A program made the translations under genes and the position numbers. From positions 558,001 to 622,000 of the forward strand of contig JAXDDX010000087.1 of assembly GCA_034670405.1 (NCBI GenBank): a stretch of 64,000 nt of DNA. The letters are read 5' to 3'. The stretch's first letter is position 1. Every line of letters begins with the position of its first letter. A model generated the notes under the pieces. It was not told where the DNA came from and searched no databases. It was given only the letters and a program-made list of their open reading frames with translations. Source of the DNA: Hoplostethus atlanticus. Taxonomy: Eukaryota; Chordata; Actinopteri; Trachichthyiformes; Trachichthyidae. Below are positions 14,101-27,400 of the stretch, piece after piece.

Positions 14101-17100
14101 TAGATACTAAAATCATATGTAATGTTAGTAATGTTTTCTCTACACTCAAGTTTGTCTTGCTTCAAAGTGTCTCTGTACCATGTATCTGCATGTCTTACCT
14201 ATGATCATGGCCATGGCACTGCTGTTGCACTGGCCCAGCGCAGACAGGATCTGGCTCATGATCTGCTGATTGGCTAGAACCAGGTCGGCCACACCTGCTG
14301 CTGGGCCCTGATTGGACGCGGATCCTCCGGCCATGGCCTCTTTGCTGCCACACACTTTCTCCTCGTCCGACACGCTGCTATCAGCTGCCCCGCTGCCAGT
14401 CGGTGGTAGCCGCCCGCTGAACTCCCTATCCCCAGATAGAGGGAGCTGCACCAGCACGTTGACGAGCTTGAGGAGATCAAACATCAGCTGGTCACGCGTG
14501 GTCTCGCCACAGACGGCCTTGGCATCCCCCGGCCGGATGATGTTGGCAAAGAGGCCACCGAAGCAGGCCCGGGCCCCCACGGAGCTGTCTGAGCCACTGC
14601 GCGACACCACCTTGTCTGAGCAGGTGATGTAGTGGTGGACAAGGAAGGTGATAGACTCGATGACGGAGGAGATGGTGCTGATTGACACCACCTCAAAGTT
14701 CTGCTCCAGGGTAAACTCCAGCAGTTTCACCTGGGCGTCCAGCGGACCCTGGCCTGACTGGAATGGACCCCTGGTGTGGTCAAAATAAACCATTATTAGT
14801 TCTCCAAGACCACTGATATTACTGCTCATACTACTGCTGCTCCTCATCCTCCAAATGTCACTGAAATATTTTGAAACATACTTATTGTGAATGTTTGCAA
14901 TCAAACATTTCAAAGTTTATTAACATAAATTTTCATGTGGACTACATTCCAGCACATTATAGACCAAGCCCATACTAAAACAAGATTATGCATTATGGCT
15001 AAGGCTAGCTACATTTACTTTACATTTCAATAGACCAGGGGTGGGCAATCATGTGCCATGGAGGGCCAAGAGTATGCAGGTTTTCACTCCAACCAAAGAC
15101 TACACCAGGTGATTTCACTGATTAGCACACCTTCAACCAGGGAGGAGGGGCTTATCAGCGAAATTAGCTGCTTTGGTTGGAGTGAAAACTGGCATACTCT
15201 CAGCCATGATATAGATCTACCCAACCAGTAGCACACTTAATGGCTAAAGAGCTGATTTTAAGGTGGACTGGGAAACACAAATAGAATATGCCAAAGAATA
15301 TGAATGCTTGAAAACCTGTACTAGCATTATAGCTTCTGATAACAGCAATTTGGTGATTAATAACGCAACAACTAGGGCTGTCGCGGTAACCGCATCACCG
15401 CACCACCGCGGTTGTGTCAAGGCACCCGCGGATGGAAAACAAACCACCGCAACAACCACGGTTGTTAAAAAAAAGAAAAAGTCCTGTATTTTGGAAGTTT
15501 TTTATTATTTGTTTTCCATTTCATTATTAAATTAATCATATTCATCTGTATTTGGTGTAAAGTATTGTAACAACCCGGTTGAAATATGTGATGCTTACTG
15601 TTAGTTATGGCCAGTTATGGGAGATGTTATTAGCGGGTTCGTACCTCCCAACTGTTGGTTGCCCATCACCAGTCTTAGTGTGCTTAGTCTTCCTGTGATT
15701 GGTTGAGAGGCGGGGAGGCGGGTCAAGAGAGATAGGTTGAGACACCTGTGTTGTGGTGGTACGCTCTGGTGCTGGGTTTAAGAGTTTGGAGAGTTAAGTT
15801 ATCGAGGTGAGCTGTTGTACGGCGCCGTTACGGCCAACGGTAACTAATAATCAGCTTAATAAATGCACTGGATTGCAAACTAACTGTTTCGTTTGTCTAC
15901 TCAAAGTATCCGTCTTTGACGGGACGCTACAGTATGACTAAACTCATTTTAGGGCTAGTATAATGAGTGTTTTTTCACATAATACACACTTTGCTCTGTT
16001 TGGTAATCTCCCTCAATTTTGTTGAAAAACTGCCACGAAGAGATTTTTGACATTCGCCATGTTTAGTGAGCCGGAGTGAATTTACGAGCGTGCGCATTGG
16101 CTGGTTAACATAATTAACTAACGTGATTGATTTGATTTTAGTAGGTAAGTAGTTTATTTCCCCATTTATGACAACGATTGTAAGTTAGGCTACAGTTTAT
16201 GAATGTTTTTTTTTGGTGTAAAAAAAATAATAAATTATTTTTTCCTGTTCTTAGGAGCCGCTAGTGTCTTACACTGAACTACACTGAACCGATCACGGGT
16301 AAACTCGCATGTATTAAAAAAAAAAATTCTTTTAAAAGTGCGGTACCACCGCATACCGCGGTGATGAGCCAGATACACACCCGCGGTGGGAAAATTTCAA
16401 AACCGCGACAGCCCTAGCAACAACTGCTTTGGTTTTCTTGCAATATGATGATATCATGCGAGCTAGCTAGTGAGCAAACGAGAACAGGATATAGGCTGAA
16501 TCACTACTCTGTTATTTCAATCATTTACCTATATACAAATGTAGAGAGTAGAAACCAACCCCCATGGAAACACATATTGGATGATAGCGGTAAACAGCAG
16601 CAGCTAGCATTACAGGAAACTAATTTCCCAAGCAGCAACGGCATACCTCTCGGTTGACAGGATGTGCATGAGTTTGAGCAGAAACTCGCTGAACATCTGC
16701 GGGCAGGTGGAGGAGAGGTGCACCTGCAGGCGTGTCAGAAACTCCTGCATGGCTTGGGTTGCAGTGGGTCCCACCTGGGAGCTGTGCTGGCTGGTCCCAT
16801 GGGTGGTGCTGCCGGACAGGAAGCGCACCAGGACATGCACCAAGGTGGGATCAGACACCATCTGCTGGGCCGTGCTCTCCTGACTGCCTATCCCACTGCT
16901 GGTGACTGGAGGGTCAAACACAGATTATGTACCCACAAACTAACTAACTATATAGTAATTATATTAAAACATTATATCATAGTGAACAATTTTTTTATTT
17001 AATGCATTAATGAAATCACCATGGCATGAATTTGCTGCATTAGGCAACTGAAGAAATTAACAAGATGAATGTTGAATGATGAATATAAATGTAATATGAA

Positions 17101-18400
17101 CAGACGTACATGGAGTTGAGTACTGACCGCAGGCTGGCATGTTGGTCATCAGGGTGAGAGAGTGCAGCACCAGACACCAGGTTCTCAGGGAGGTATTGGG
17201 GTACCACGCCAGCACTGTTAGGAAACTGCTGATGGATGCTGGACACACACACACATAGATAAACTGTTTAAATACAGGAATTAAATTCCTGACGCTTAGC
17301 TTGTGTGCAGCGACTTAACAGGCAATCTCACATCATGGGAAAACTAAAAAAAGAGGGAAAGAAAGAAAGTATAGTGGAAGGTAGCATGGCTCCATCCAGC
17401 TTTTGCTACCAGTCAGGACGAAGGAGTTAGCCAAACCAGCATGACATTTGTGCAAGCTTTTTTGAAGTTTGACAGAAGGTGAACAGAAGGAGGAACCTCT
17501 AACCTTCACAAAGCACAATGGGTGCCTATGGATACCGAGATAAAGCTTCCTCAGAGCATGCCACACTCATTAACGTGTGGAAAAAGGATCAGGGTGAACA
17601 GACAATTCGGCTGAGCCCTGACCTTGATTGAGTGGGATGGTGGGCACTCGGCTGGCGTTAAACAGGAAGATGTCGGACCCGCTCTCGTCACTACCGCCAG
17701 CGCATGAGTTGAGACTGAGGGTCAACCACAACTGTAGCAGGGACTCCAACTAAAATATAAAACACATTGTCAGTGGGAAGGGGGGGAGACACACTGATAT
17801 GACATTAAATGAAATGATGTAGATGCTTTGGCAACAGGTCACTAATGGTTAAAGTCTAAACCTTTAAATTAAATTTGCTGAATTGAGTTACACTTGATTA
17901 TTGATCTTAATCAAAGTTTACAGTAGGGTTGGGCAACTGGACAAATATATCAACGAAGGACTGAATCCATTCCCTTGCCGATTTTATGCCAATCTTAACC
18001 TTTGGTAATTGTTGGGAATTGGTATGTATCTTGTGCTACTGCTTCCTATTAATTCAGCAGTTTTGACAGCGAGGACTTACAATTCCTTGCACATTTAAAA
18101 GCCTTCTATTCAAGTAATCATCCTATACTGTGCGCACTGTGGATGTACACTATCACCCAACCCCTAGTTTCCAGTATAGCCAATTCTGCAAAGGACAAAG
18201 GCTTCACAATCCCAAGTGAAAACAAACACATGGACACAGACTTCACGGAATGGGGGAGGTTACAATACGTTACCTCCACTGTTTCCCAAATACCAAGCTG
18301 TGGAGAGGGAGTGGGTGGACAGGGACAGAGTGACATGCCGTAACACAACATCATTCACAAGCTGATACTCTAGTATGGACTTGCAAGGACTCTTAATTCT

Positions 18401-18461
<61 letters not shown>

Positions 18462-21400
18462 AGGTAGTGGCAGTGGCAGAGACAATCCTTTGTGTATCTT
18501 TACAAGTCCTGAAACCATGTTGACCTTTGAAAATTCGAATCTCATGGTGCTAAATTCTAATTTAGCGGATTCAAATAAAGCATTGTGTGCTGACCTGGAC
18601 GTGGTGGACCTGGAGCATGGAGAAGAGCTTGTTGAAGCAGGCACTAAGCATGGGGATGGAGGAGGCTTGGACCATCAGACTGCTGCCTGGAGGGGAGCCT
18701 CCTCCGTGTAGCCCCCTCAACAGGGAGTCATCAGTCCCATTGGAGGCCTGGGCCACTGGAAAGGAGATTGAGACAAACGACAGAGATATTGACCTTTTTT
18801 GTCCATAAATAAAGACTTAATGACACATCCATTTTGAGAACAAACTGTTGCATGAAATGTATGACTTCATATTTAATACTGATGATCCTGTGTTTCATAA
18901 AGATGCTTTAAACTGTAATTTGAGGCAATGTAGATGGCTTTCTCGGAAACCTACTCTTTTATTACAGAATACTGTTGGTCATAGCAAAATTACCTGTAAC
19001 ACATCAAATAATTGATAATGTACACATTGACTACAGTAGGTAGCTGGTGCAAAATTAAATCAAATTATTTAATCTTATTGATACTGAATGCACCTCCTTG
19101 ACATTTGACTGACAAGGCGCATTTGATTGTTTGACATTCCTGCTATTGTGTTTTTTTTCCAAAGTTGTTGCAGGGTTTTTGCTCTGTTATTTCTAATGAG
19201 AGATGACTATCTTCCTGCTTTTTGTGTTTCTGATCATGTCCATAGTCGAGTGCATGGTTACCTGTGGGTGAGTTTGAGGTGAGGGCCTGTAGGATAGAGT
19301 CGGCCTGCAGAGTGGCCATCATTTTTAGCATCAGCTCAGCCTGTTGCTCCAGGCCCACCTCTAGGCGAGCATCCAGTGCTGTGAGGCGCAGAGGCAAAAG
19401 GTCAAGGGCTAATCTTCGAAATCCCAAACCTGTTTCTACTGATCAGTTACAACAAAATGTGAAATCTTCTAAAGAAAGTTTATCTTGCGTAAGGCACTAC
19501 ACTGTGTAGAGCTTTTTAATGGGTTCCCATAATTATGTTGCTTATATTTGCTAAACAAGGTTGTCCTGGACTCAACTACATAGTGCTAAATCCCTCAACA
19601 CTGTTGGAACATGCAATATGCTTTAATTCTTAATATGACAAGTACTTGGAGCAGTAAGGGAGAGTCCAAGTTGATGAGTTTTCATGTTTAAAGCTGCACT
19701 AAGCTATTTCCCCACACTAAGATTAGTGTATTTTCACATAAAATCCTACCTATTACAGCTCAAGTCAAAATGCATATCACTGAAATGGGCGCCAGGCTAA
19801 AAAGAACAGAGAGCCTGCACATTCAACAGCTAAGGCACATTTAGATTCTAAACAGTGTTTCAAGCTCAAAGGCATCATGCAAGGTCAAAGTCCTGACGAT
19901 GACGCTTTGTCTCAATACATCATCAGAAATTAAAGATGTACTGAGGGAGGTGAAACAGAGAAAAAAAAAAAAATAATAAGTATTTTCTATAAAAATGATC
20001 AACGTCTGCTTACCCTGTGACACGGAGACAGAGAGACCCTGAGAGCCAGGCTTTTCAGCGGTGGCTGGAGGTTTGGACACTGGGATACCCACCCCGCCTA
20101 TGTAAGGGTTGTATCCATATGTGCCATAGTCAGCACCCCAGTAGTCATACCAGGTGCTGCTTATAGGCTACAGATGGACGAGAGGGAGAGAGGGGGTGAG
20201 AAACAGAAAGGAAAATAGAAAACAAATGCAGTCATTCCGTTCTGAACATGGGGGTGTGTATATTGGGTTCACATGCACACTCATGCTGCATTGGTTTCTA
20301 AGTAGACCCAAGGGATATTGCGTTACCGCTACCTTCATTGGACTGGTTGCCCTATGGCTACATTTCTATGCAAGAACTTTTCAGAACTAAGGCCGTGACC
20401 ACTTAGGATGCTTTTTTTCCCCAACGTGCTTGCGCCTTTTTTCAATTATTTTCAGTGGTTTGGTCGTGGTTTCCTCCAAACCTCTGAGGTGCTCCCCCAG
20501 GCGACAACGATGTACAATGAGAATGATGTAACACTCTGTGCGCCCTCTGAGCTCTTGCTTTCTTTTACTAGCAATGCTCATAGCTGCACTTTGCGTTGGA
20601 GCATGACAAACAAAAAAAAAGTCCTATCTGATGATGGCCGGAGAAGGAAGAGTGACCTTTTCCAAGCTTTGGGTGAATGATTGAATTAAAACCTTGAAAC
20701 TGCTACTGAAATTTGATTTGGAGATGTTGTTTTGTGAAAAGTTGTGCTGTGGGGCAGATTTTGGGCCAACGATTTAATAAGTTCTGTTGAACTTTGAAAT
20801 GCGCAGTAATGATTCAAATATCCATTTGATGTAGGACAGAACAGGGCAGAACAGTGTGAGGGTTGAGGTTGGTGGAGCTACATTATTGATTGGCTATGTT
20901 CATTTGAGGTGCAATACTGATGTGTTCTTCATTGAATCAATAGTTAACTGGAGGGTGGCAGCAACAATACACAGCCCGATATCAACATGAAAGAGTAAAT
21001 AGAAAGAATAAAGCAAAGAGCAAAGTAGAGAGACGGAAAGGTGAAAGTCATGCTCAACATACCTTAAAAACTTTGGCGGCGAGCGGATCTTTTTCCAAAT
21101 CAATATCTAAAGGATCAATATCAACATCCATCAGGTCTTGTAGCAAGTCAAAGTCTATGTCTTTATCTTTTTCCAAAGATGACAGAGGTGGAGCACCTTT
21201 GGATAACGAAAACAGCTTTAATATTGCCAAGCAAGCACACTAAAAAAAACAAAACAAGGGAGAGTCCAGACAATGGATTGGTTGGCCAACATTAATAGTC
21301 TGAAAACTCTGGCTTAAAAAATTTCTGGCTGATCAAACGGACATGTGTGCATTTGTGTGGGAATACAGCTAAATACAGTCTAATAATTGGTGTTCAAATT

Positions 21401-24400
21401 GCCAACATTTTAGGACTATTCCAATATAAACCTCAAGTCATAATTTCTGTCATCACACCTTTCAACATTTAACATTTAACATAGAAAGAAAGAAAAGTGA
21501 ATGAAAACTGAATATATAACAATTATATGAAATCATGACACATTGTGTCAAATTAACAGGCTATGAATCTACAATGTTTGAACTCCCACTCCAAAAGGCA
21601 AAACCAACAGAATACAAAACAGTCCATTCAGAATTAAACTTGTTAGAAAATCTCCAAATATCCTATAAAAACAAAACTGAATTTCAGCACAGGAAGCCAT
21701 ACAAGGACTCCAAAACCATACTGTGGAGGACAGTACAACATGCAACTATGGAAAAGGGAGGGAGGGGGAGAACACAATTTTACAACACAAATGCATCGCA
21801 TCATGATCGTAAAAAGTGGGGGCTCACAGCAAAGTTTGTGTGGTGTTTTGGGAAGGTGTGGTTTTACGGGCAGGCCTACCAACGCACTTTGGAAAACAGA
21901 GGAGGTCCCAGGAGTACCTGCGATGATATCAGGCGCCAGAGCCTCATCAATGCTCTCCAGCAGGGGGATGGGTGCCGGCTGGAGCAGGGAGTCGTCAGAG
22001 TCGGCCCCTGCTGAGGATGAAGACGCCCCAGCCTCCTCACCCAACGCCACGTCATCCATAGCATCCAGAGAGCCCGGGGACAGCAGTTCGCCTATGGGGA
22101 CAAACACGGTTTCAATCATGTTATTACCTTTGGGGTTGATCTGCTTATGGTTTCTGTGATTCTCCCATACTAAACCTTAGTAAGGGAAAATTACCCTAAA
22201 ATCCCTTAAATTAAATACATGTCGGACCAAGATGTTAAACCACAAGTGAGGGGCACCTACCTGCCAGGATATCCTGTAGCATGCAGGTGAGGGAGTACTG
22301 TGCCCATGCTCCCCCCCAGGAGATGTCCCCCCGGTTGAAGTCCGTACCCACTAGGAGGAGCAACAGGCGCTCCAGCTGTTGCTCAGACACCACCTCACAC
22401 AGGTGGATTGTGGGTCGTGTGGCGTTGGCTATCCTGGCCAGGACCTGAAGGGACAAACGCAATGGGATGTTTGTTCATGGGTGGGGAAGAGATGTTCCTA
22501 CCTTGCAATTTCTCTCGAGTCCAAAAAAGAAGGAGCTAGGGCTTAGAAATAGTCAGATTTGCACCTTTTAGAAGCAGGACCTGTACAAAGGCTATATTTA
22601 TACCTTGCAAATAGTACAATTAGGACTTGTACAATAGCTACACTACTGGTCAAAAGTTTTAGAACACCCCCATTTCGTGTATGGTCACATTTGTACCACG
22701 TAAAGGCAGGACTTGTACGGTTAGACTTGTACCTTGCAGACGAAGAGCAGCAGGTCGGCATGGCAGGTGAAGTCCATGGAAAGCAAGAAGAGAGCCAGCT
22801 TCTGCACCACGGAGATGCAGCGCTCGTGGGCCAATGTAAAGGGCAGAGGCTCCACCTCCGGGGCCTCCTTGGCCGCCGTGGCCTCGGTGTCCAGCGTGGA
22901 GCGAGGCCATTCGGCCGTACGTCGTAGACGAATCAGATCCTTAAAGTGCTTTGAAGAGGGAGGGTATATGTCAGGATATGGAAGATCAACACACTAAAGA
23001 GGCGATACCAATTACCAACCGATATGAGTGCCTGAGTATTTTCATATGTAGATCAGGGACGTAAGTGAAGTAACAATGGTACCAGCAGAAAGCCTTAAGA
23101 TCACTTTAGAGACTTTAGGCCACCTTTAGATTACTGTGCTTTTGCCAATCAATTACCAAAAACGGAAACATTATACATTGAACTGTTTGGATGAATAATA
23201 AAAAATAATAAAGTATGGAGGAAAAATCCATGTTTGATTTATAATTGATAACTGATTGTAAGAAATCTGATGGTCTATTAGTTTGTCCTACTTGGCTTGT
23301 AAAGCCCTTTGAGGCTTGTTTGTGATAAAGGGCTTTATAAATACACTTGACATGTTCCAAAAATGAAAATATTGAGAGAGCAAATGTATGTTAACCCTTC
23401 TTAAGGAGGAATTTTAGAGGCTGAAGCGGGTTTTCATTTGTGCATTTGATGATAAACTGTATGTTTCTCATTGTTGCTCACCTTGGATGTGGCCTGCTTG
23501 AGCTTGGCCTGCTCCACCAACAGTTTGTAGGAGGAGCCCTTGTTGCTCTGGATCTTCTCCTTCTCGATCTGCTCCACCAAAGCTTTCTGTTTTGCTTTCA
23601 GTAGATTTAACTGCTACAATGAAAAGGGCATGATAAATATAGGCACTGCAAACTCCCTCCATTCCAGTACAACCCATTTCACGCCGTAACTTCACGAGCA
23701 GCCTTTAAAAAGAGCAAGTCCAACAGAGGTGATAAACAATTACCTTTCAATCAATAGCTTTTCCAAGGGCTTTTTATTGGCGGTTTCACCGTTCAAGCCT
23801 AACTGAATGTATGGACACTTCCAATAGGTTTTAAGTTGGTCCGGTGTTGGAATGAGACACATTTACCTGCTTGTGGTGAACAAGCTGCTTGCGGATCTTG
23901 CGGGAGTAGAGTCGGTCTAGGCTGCTGTTGCCTTTGGTTGATCTGCTGGAGTTCTGAGACTGAAGGCTATTATTGATAAAGCTCCACTGATTACCTTGAT
24001 ATAATTGGGGTGGGAGAGATGGAAAAAGATTCATCAGTTTACAGCTTTGGGTAGAGGATTTAACACATTCACAGACGTACACAAACCAGGGTGTTAATCT
24101 GGGGCAAAAATCAGCTCTGCGCTACATTGCTCAGAGTTGAGGTACCTGCGAAGGACCTCTCCCGGTCCTTCCCACCAAGATGTTTCTTCCCGCCCGAGGC
24201 CTCATCTTCTACACTAGCTACATAGTCCAACAGTCTGGAAACCAGCATCACTACCCAGCTGATCATGGGGATGTCCAGCACACCTAGAAAACACAAACGC
24301 GCAGTGCTTTAGTACCACAGTACTAAGAGAACTAAAGGGAGTCAGGGAGTAAATCTAGCTACAGTCTACTACAATGAATGCGTGAAAGTTGGAAAATGCA

Positions 24401-27400
24401 TTCTGCTATATTTCTATATAGTGACCCATGTGTAAAATTCCCTGACTTAATGAAAATTTTTTTAATTCCCTGACTTTCCCAGTCTGGAAAACACCTGCAG
24501 TACATTAAGTGCAGTGGTTTAAGTTAAACTCCTGCATGAAGCCTTTGACTGGGTTTGCTATAGTAACATGACCTGTTTGCCAGATAGTACTCTGGAAAGC
24601 TATGCATGTGCATTTTTGCCTCCACCCTGACGGCTGCCTTACCATCAGTCCTGTGATGGCTGGCGACCAGCGGTTGCTGCAAGGGGGAGAGGAGGCTGTC
24701 CAGGAGGTTGAGGAGACCCTCCAAAACACCACTGTTGCTCAGGGATCTTTGGCCAATACAGGACAGGAGCATGAACACCCTTGGGAGCGACATGAGAAGA
24801 TGCTGGGGTTACTACCAACAGGGTCCAGCACTCTTTTGGTATGAACTTAAAGAGAAAATAAGTAATGTTTGTACTTCCACAAAGCACAAAATGACCATAA
24901 TATATCTGTGGGGCTTTGACTCAAGAACTATTTGACCAGGTGCTGAGAGTTCTGTCTTTCAAAACTCGCTTTCTGGCCTGTACTCTGTATTGGAACAAAA
25001 ACGCCTATTGAAACGTAAAATGTGATAATCAAAGTGAGTGTAACCTGCCCCACCTGTCCTGGGGGAAGATAAGCAGCTGTTCAGAGTTGTAGAGCTCCTG
25101 CAGCACGTTGGAGAGGAATTGGCCCCACCAGTGCTCGCCTCCACATAGCTGCACCAACAGCAGGCCAGCGTGCAGACGGATCTTGGGCGTCCCGCTGATG
25201 CAAAGATGCTTGAAGAGCTCCTCACAGGCCTGGGCGTGGAAGGTACTCTGGAGCACTGAGGGCACGGAGTGGCCTAGAGGCAGACAGACAGAAAAGAGGG
25301 TGGGAGGGGGAGAGAGAAGAGAGAATGAAATAAGTACTAAATGTTAAAGTGAATGAAAAGCAGGCAAAGAGCTTGGAGCTCAGTCGACTTTCCCTGGATA
25401 GATGATAAAAACAAATCCCCCACGAATGATGCAGTCCACCTCTGGGCTGATCCGTAACAAATATGTCACCTTGTTTTGTAAATGTAGCTACACATTTGGG
25501 CCAATTGGTATAATTTTGAAAATGTTGGAGTGCAGTGGTGAGATGAATCATTTAGCAGAAATTCCATCAGTGGTGTCTGATATCACAAGTGACATATGGA
25601 CAAACAAACGAACAGTGTTGGGCCAATCAGTGCAACTTGCTGGAGCACAGCTGTGACACGCATCATTCCCCCAAGCAAGATATCGCATGTGATAGACGAA
25701 CAAATGGAGGAAGACCAATCCATAGTTCTTCCACCGATTTCATCATGCGGAACAAGAATGTGGAACAAGAACAGGAAGCAAACTGAAAGCAAAACATGTG
25801 AAAGTATTACTGAGCATGGCGGCACCTAGTTTTATGGTGGGCCCTAAACAAAATTTTACCTGCCTAATTGCCAGCACAGTACCACAGCACCAAACCCTGC
25901 AACCATCAACCTTCCATTCATATAATAGTTAAATTAATATGCGCAATAATACAGGGTATCCGGATTCCAGACTTTTCGAATACCATGTATAACTCAGAGA
26001 TTAAGAAGATGGAGGAAGGGAAATAATGACGAAATAGAGACCAGAGGGAAAGCAAACACATCAAGGGATGAAAAAATAATGTTTCAATACACCAAAAACA
26101 TCAACTGCATATTTATGTAACATAAATGGAGACAAAAGCACTAACAAATTACACACAGAGCTATTTTTTGACAAGCTCACCTACCTACCTACCTACCTAC
26201 CTACCTACCTACCTATATACATACATACATACGCCTACTCAAATTACGACATTGCTGCCATGACAAATCAACACATTTGTTGAGACATTTTTATCTTCTC
26301 CATGTCTTCCTACCCAACTTGAGGTCAGGCAAATAATGAGACTGCTTTCTAAAGAAAGGCATTTTCTAACATGGGACCCAGAGGAATTCACTTAGGATAG
26401 AGAGGCACGGCCCAAACAATGACTGACAGTCAGAGCCTGCAGTTGGGGAGATGATTATTCTCTTTCATGAAGGCAGCCTCATGGAATTGCATGGTGATGC
26501 AGTGTGTGGATAAGGCAGTTGTTAAAAAGGAGAGGAGATTGTTAAGATTCACAGTTCCAAGGAACTTCCATCTAACCTTGGAATACTTTGAGAAAGCCAC
26601 TGTTCTATAATAACAAATATGTGAATGTGTGTTTGGAGATACATATGTAATGCTCTTTCAACACAATCTGCATACAAAGGACAAAGACATCCAAGGGTGC
26701 TAATAATTGATTTCGTCCAAGATATATAAACAGTCTTGGCCTTGAAAAATGGATGCCTCAAAATATATCCAACATACACTACCACCATACTATACTAGCA
26801 GGGTACATCAAATTCATCACACAGCAATACCTAAAAGGTATATGCATGTGCAATCATCATGTGTTCACACTGCAATCAACAAGTCACTGCAAGTCCATTC
26901 ATATCCTTTAAAGCTCATCAACCAGGGAAAGTTAGCTGTTGTGTGGGTGGTCAACAAGCATGCGGCCAAGAGAAGTTGGCCATGGCTGAACTTTTCCTGG
27001 TCATCTGCCCTCAATAGCCAATCAGATTTCCATGCTTCCTTGTTTCTGTACTGATGTGATCTCATTCAAGTTCAACTTCAAAGATTCCCAGTTCTCTACA
27101 ACTTTTATTTGGAAGACTGCATGAATAAATGTCTCAAAAATGATGCTAGGAGAATGGTTGCGCCCTGTCGTTGGAGTGGAAAAAGAAACCCATTGTGCGA
27201 TGCATCGTTTTGGAAGAGGGGAGAGTAGTTAATGTCAGCCTATATAAGAATGGACCAAAGGGAGGCGTATTGGTGGTATATTTAGCTAATGCTGCATTCC
27301 ATTCAAAATCAAAGTCAGAAATTCCCAGCTGGCAACCTCCGTACCAGTGGTCCAGCTTGGAAAAACAAGGGATGAAACCTGGACGCTGGCACATTGGACT

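Noticed and set aside
21535-22119. Overlapping 158-159-codon frames on both strands
   Set aside because: Only 21918-22091 on the minus strand is a real exon; the long frames are intron read-through and its antisense shadow.
26180-26232. Regular tandem array considered as a CRISPR-like array
   Set aside because: Simple tetranucleotide microsatellite without spacers; host is a vertebrate.
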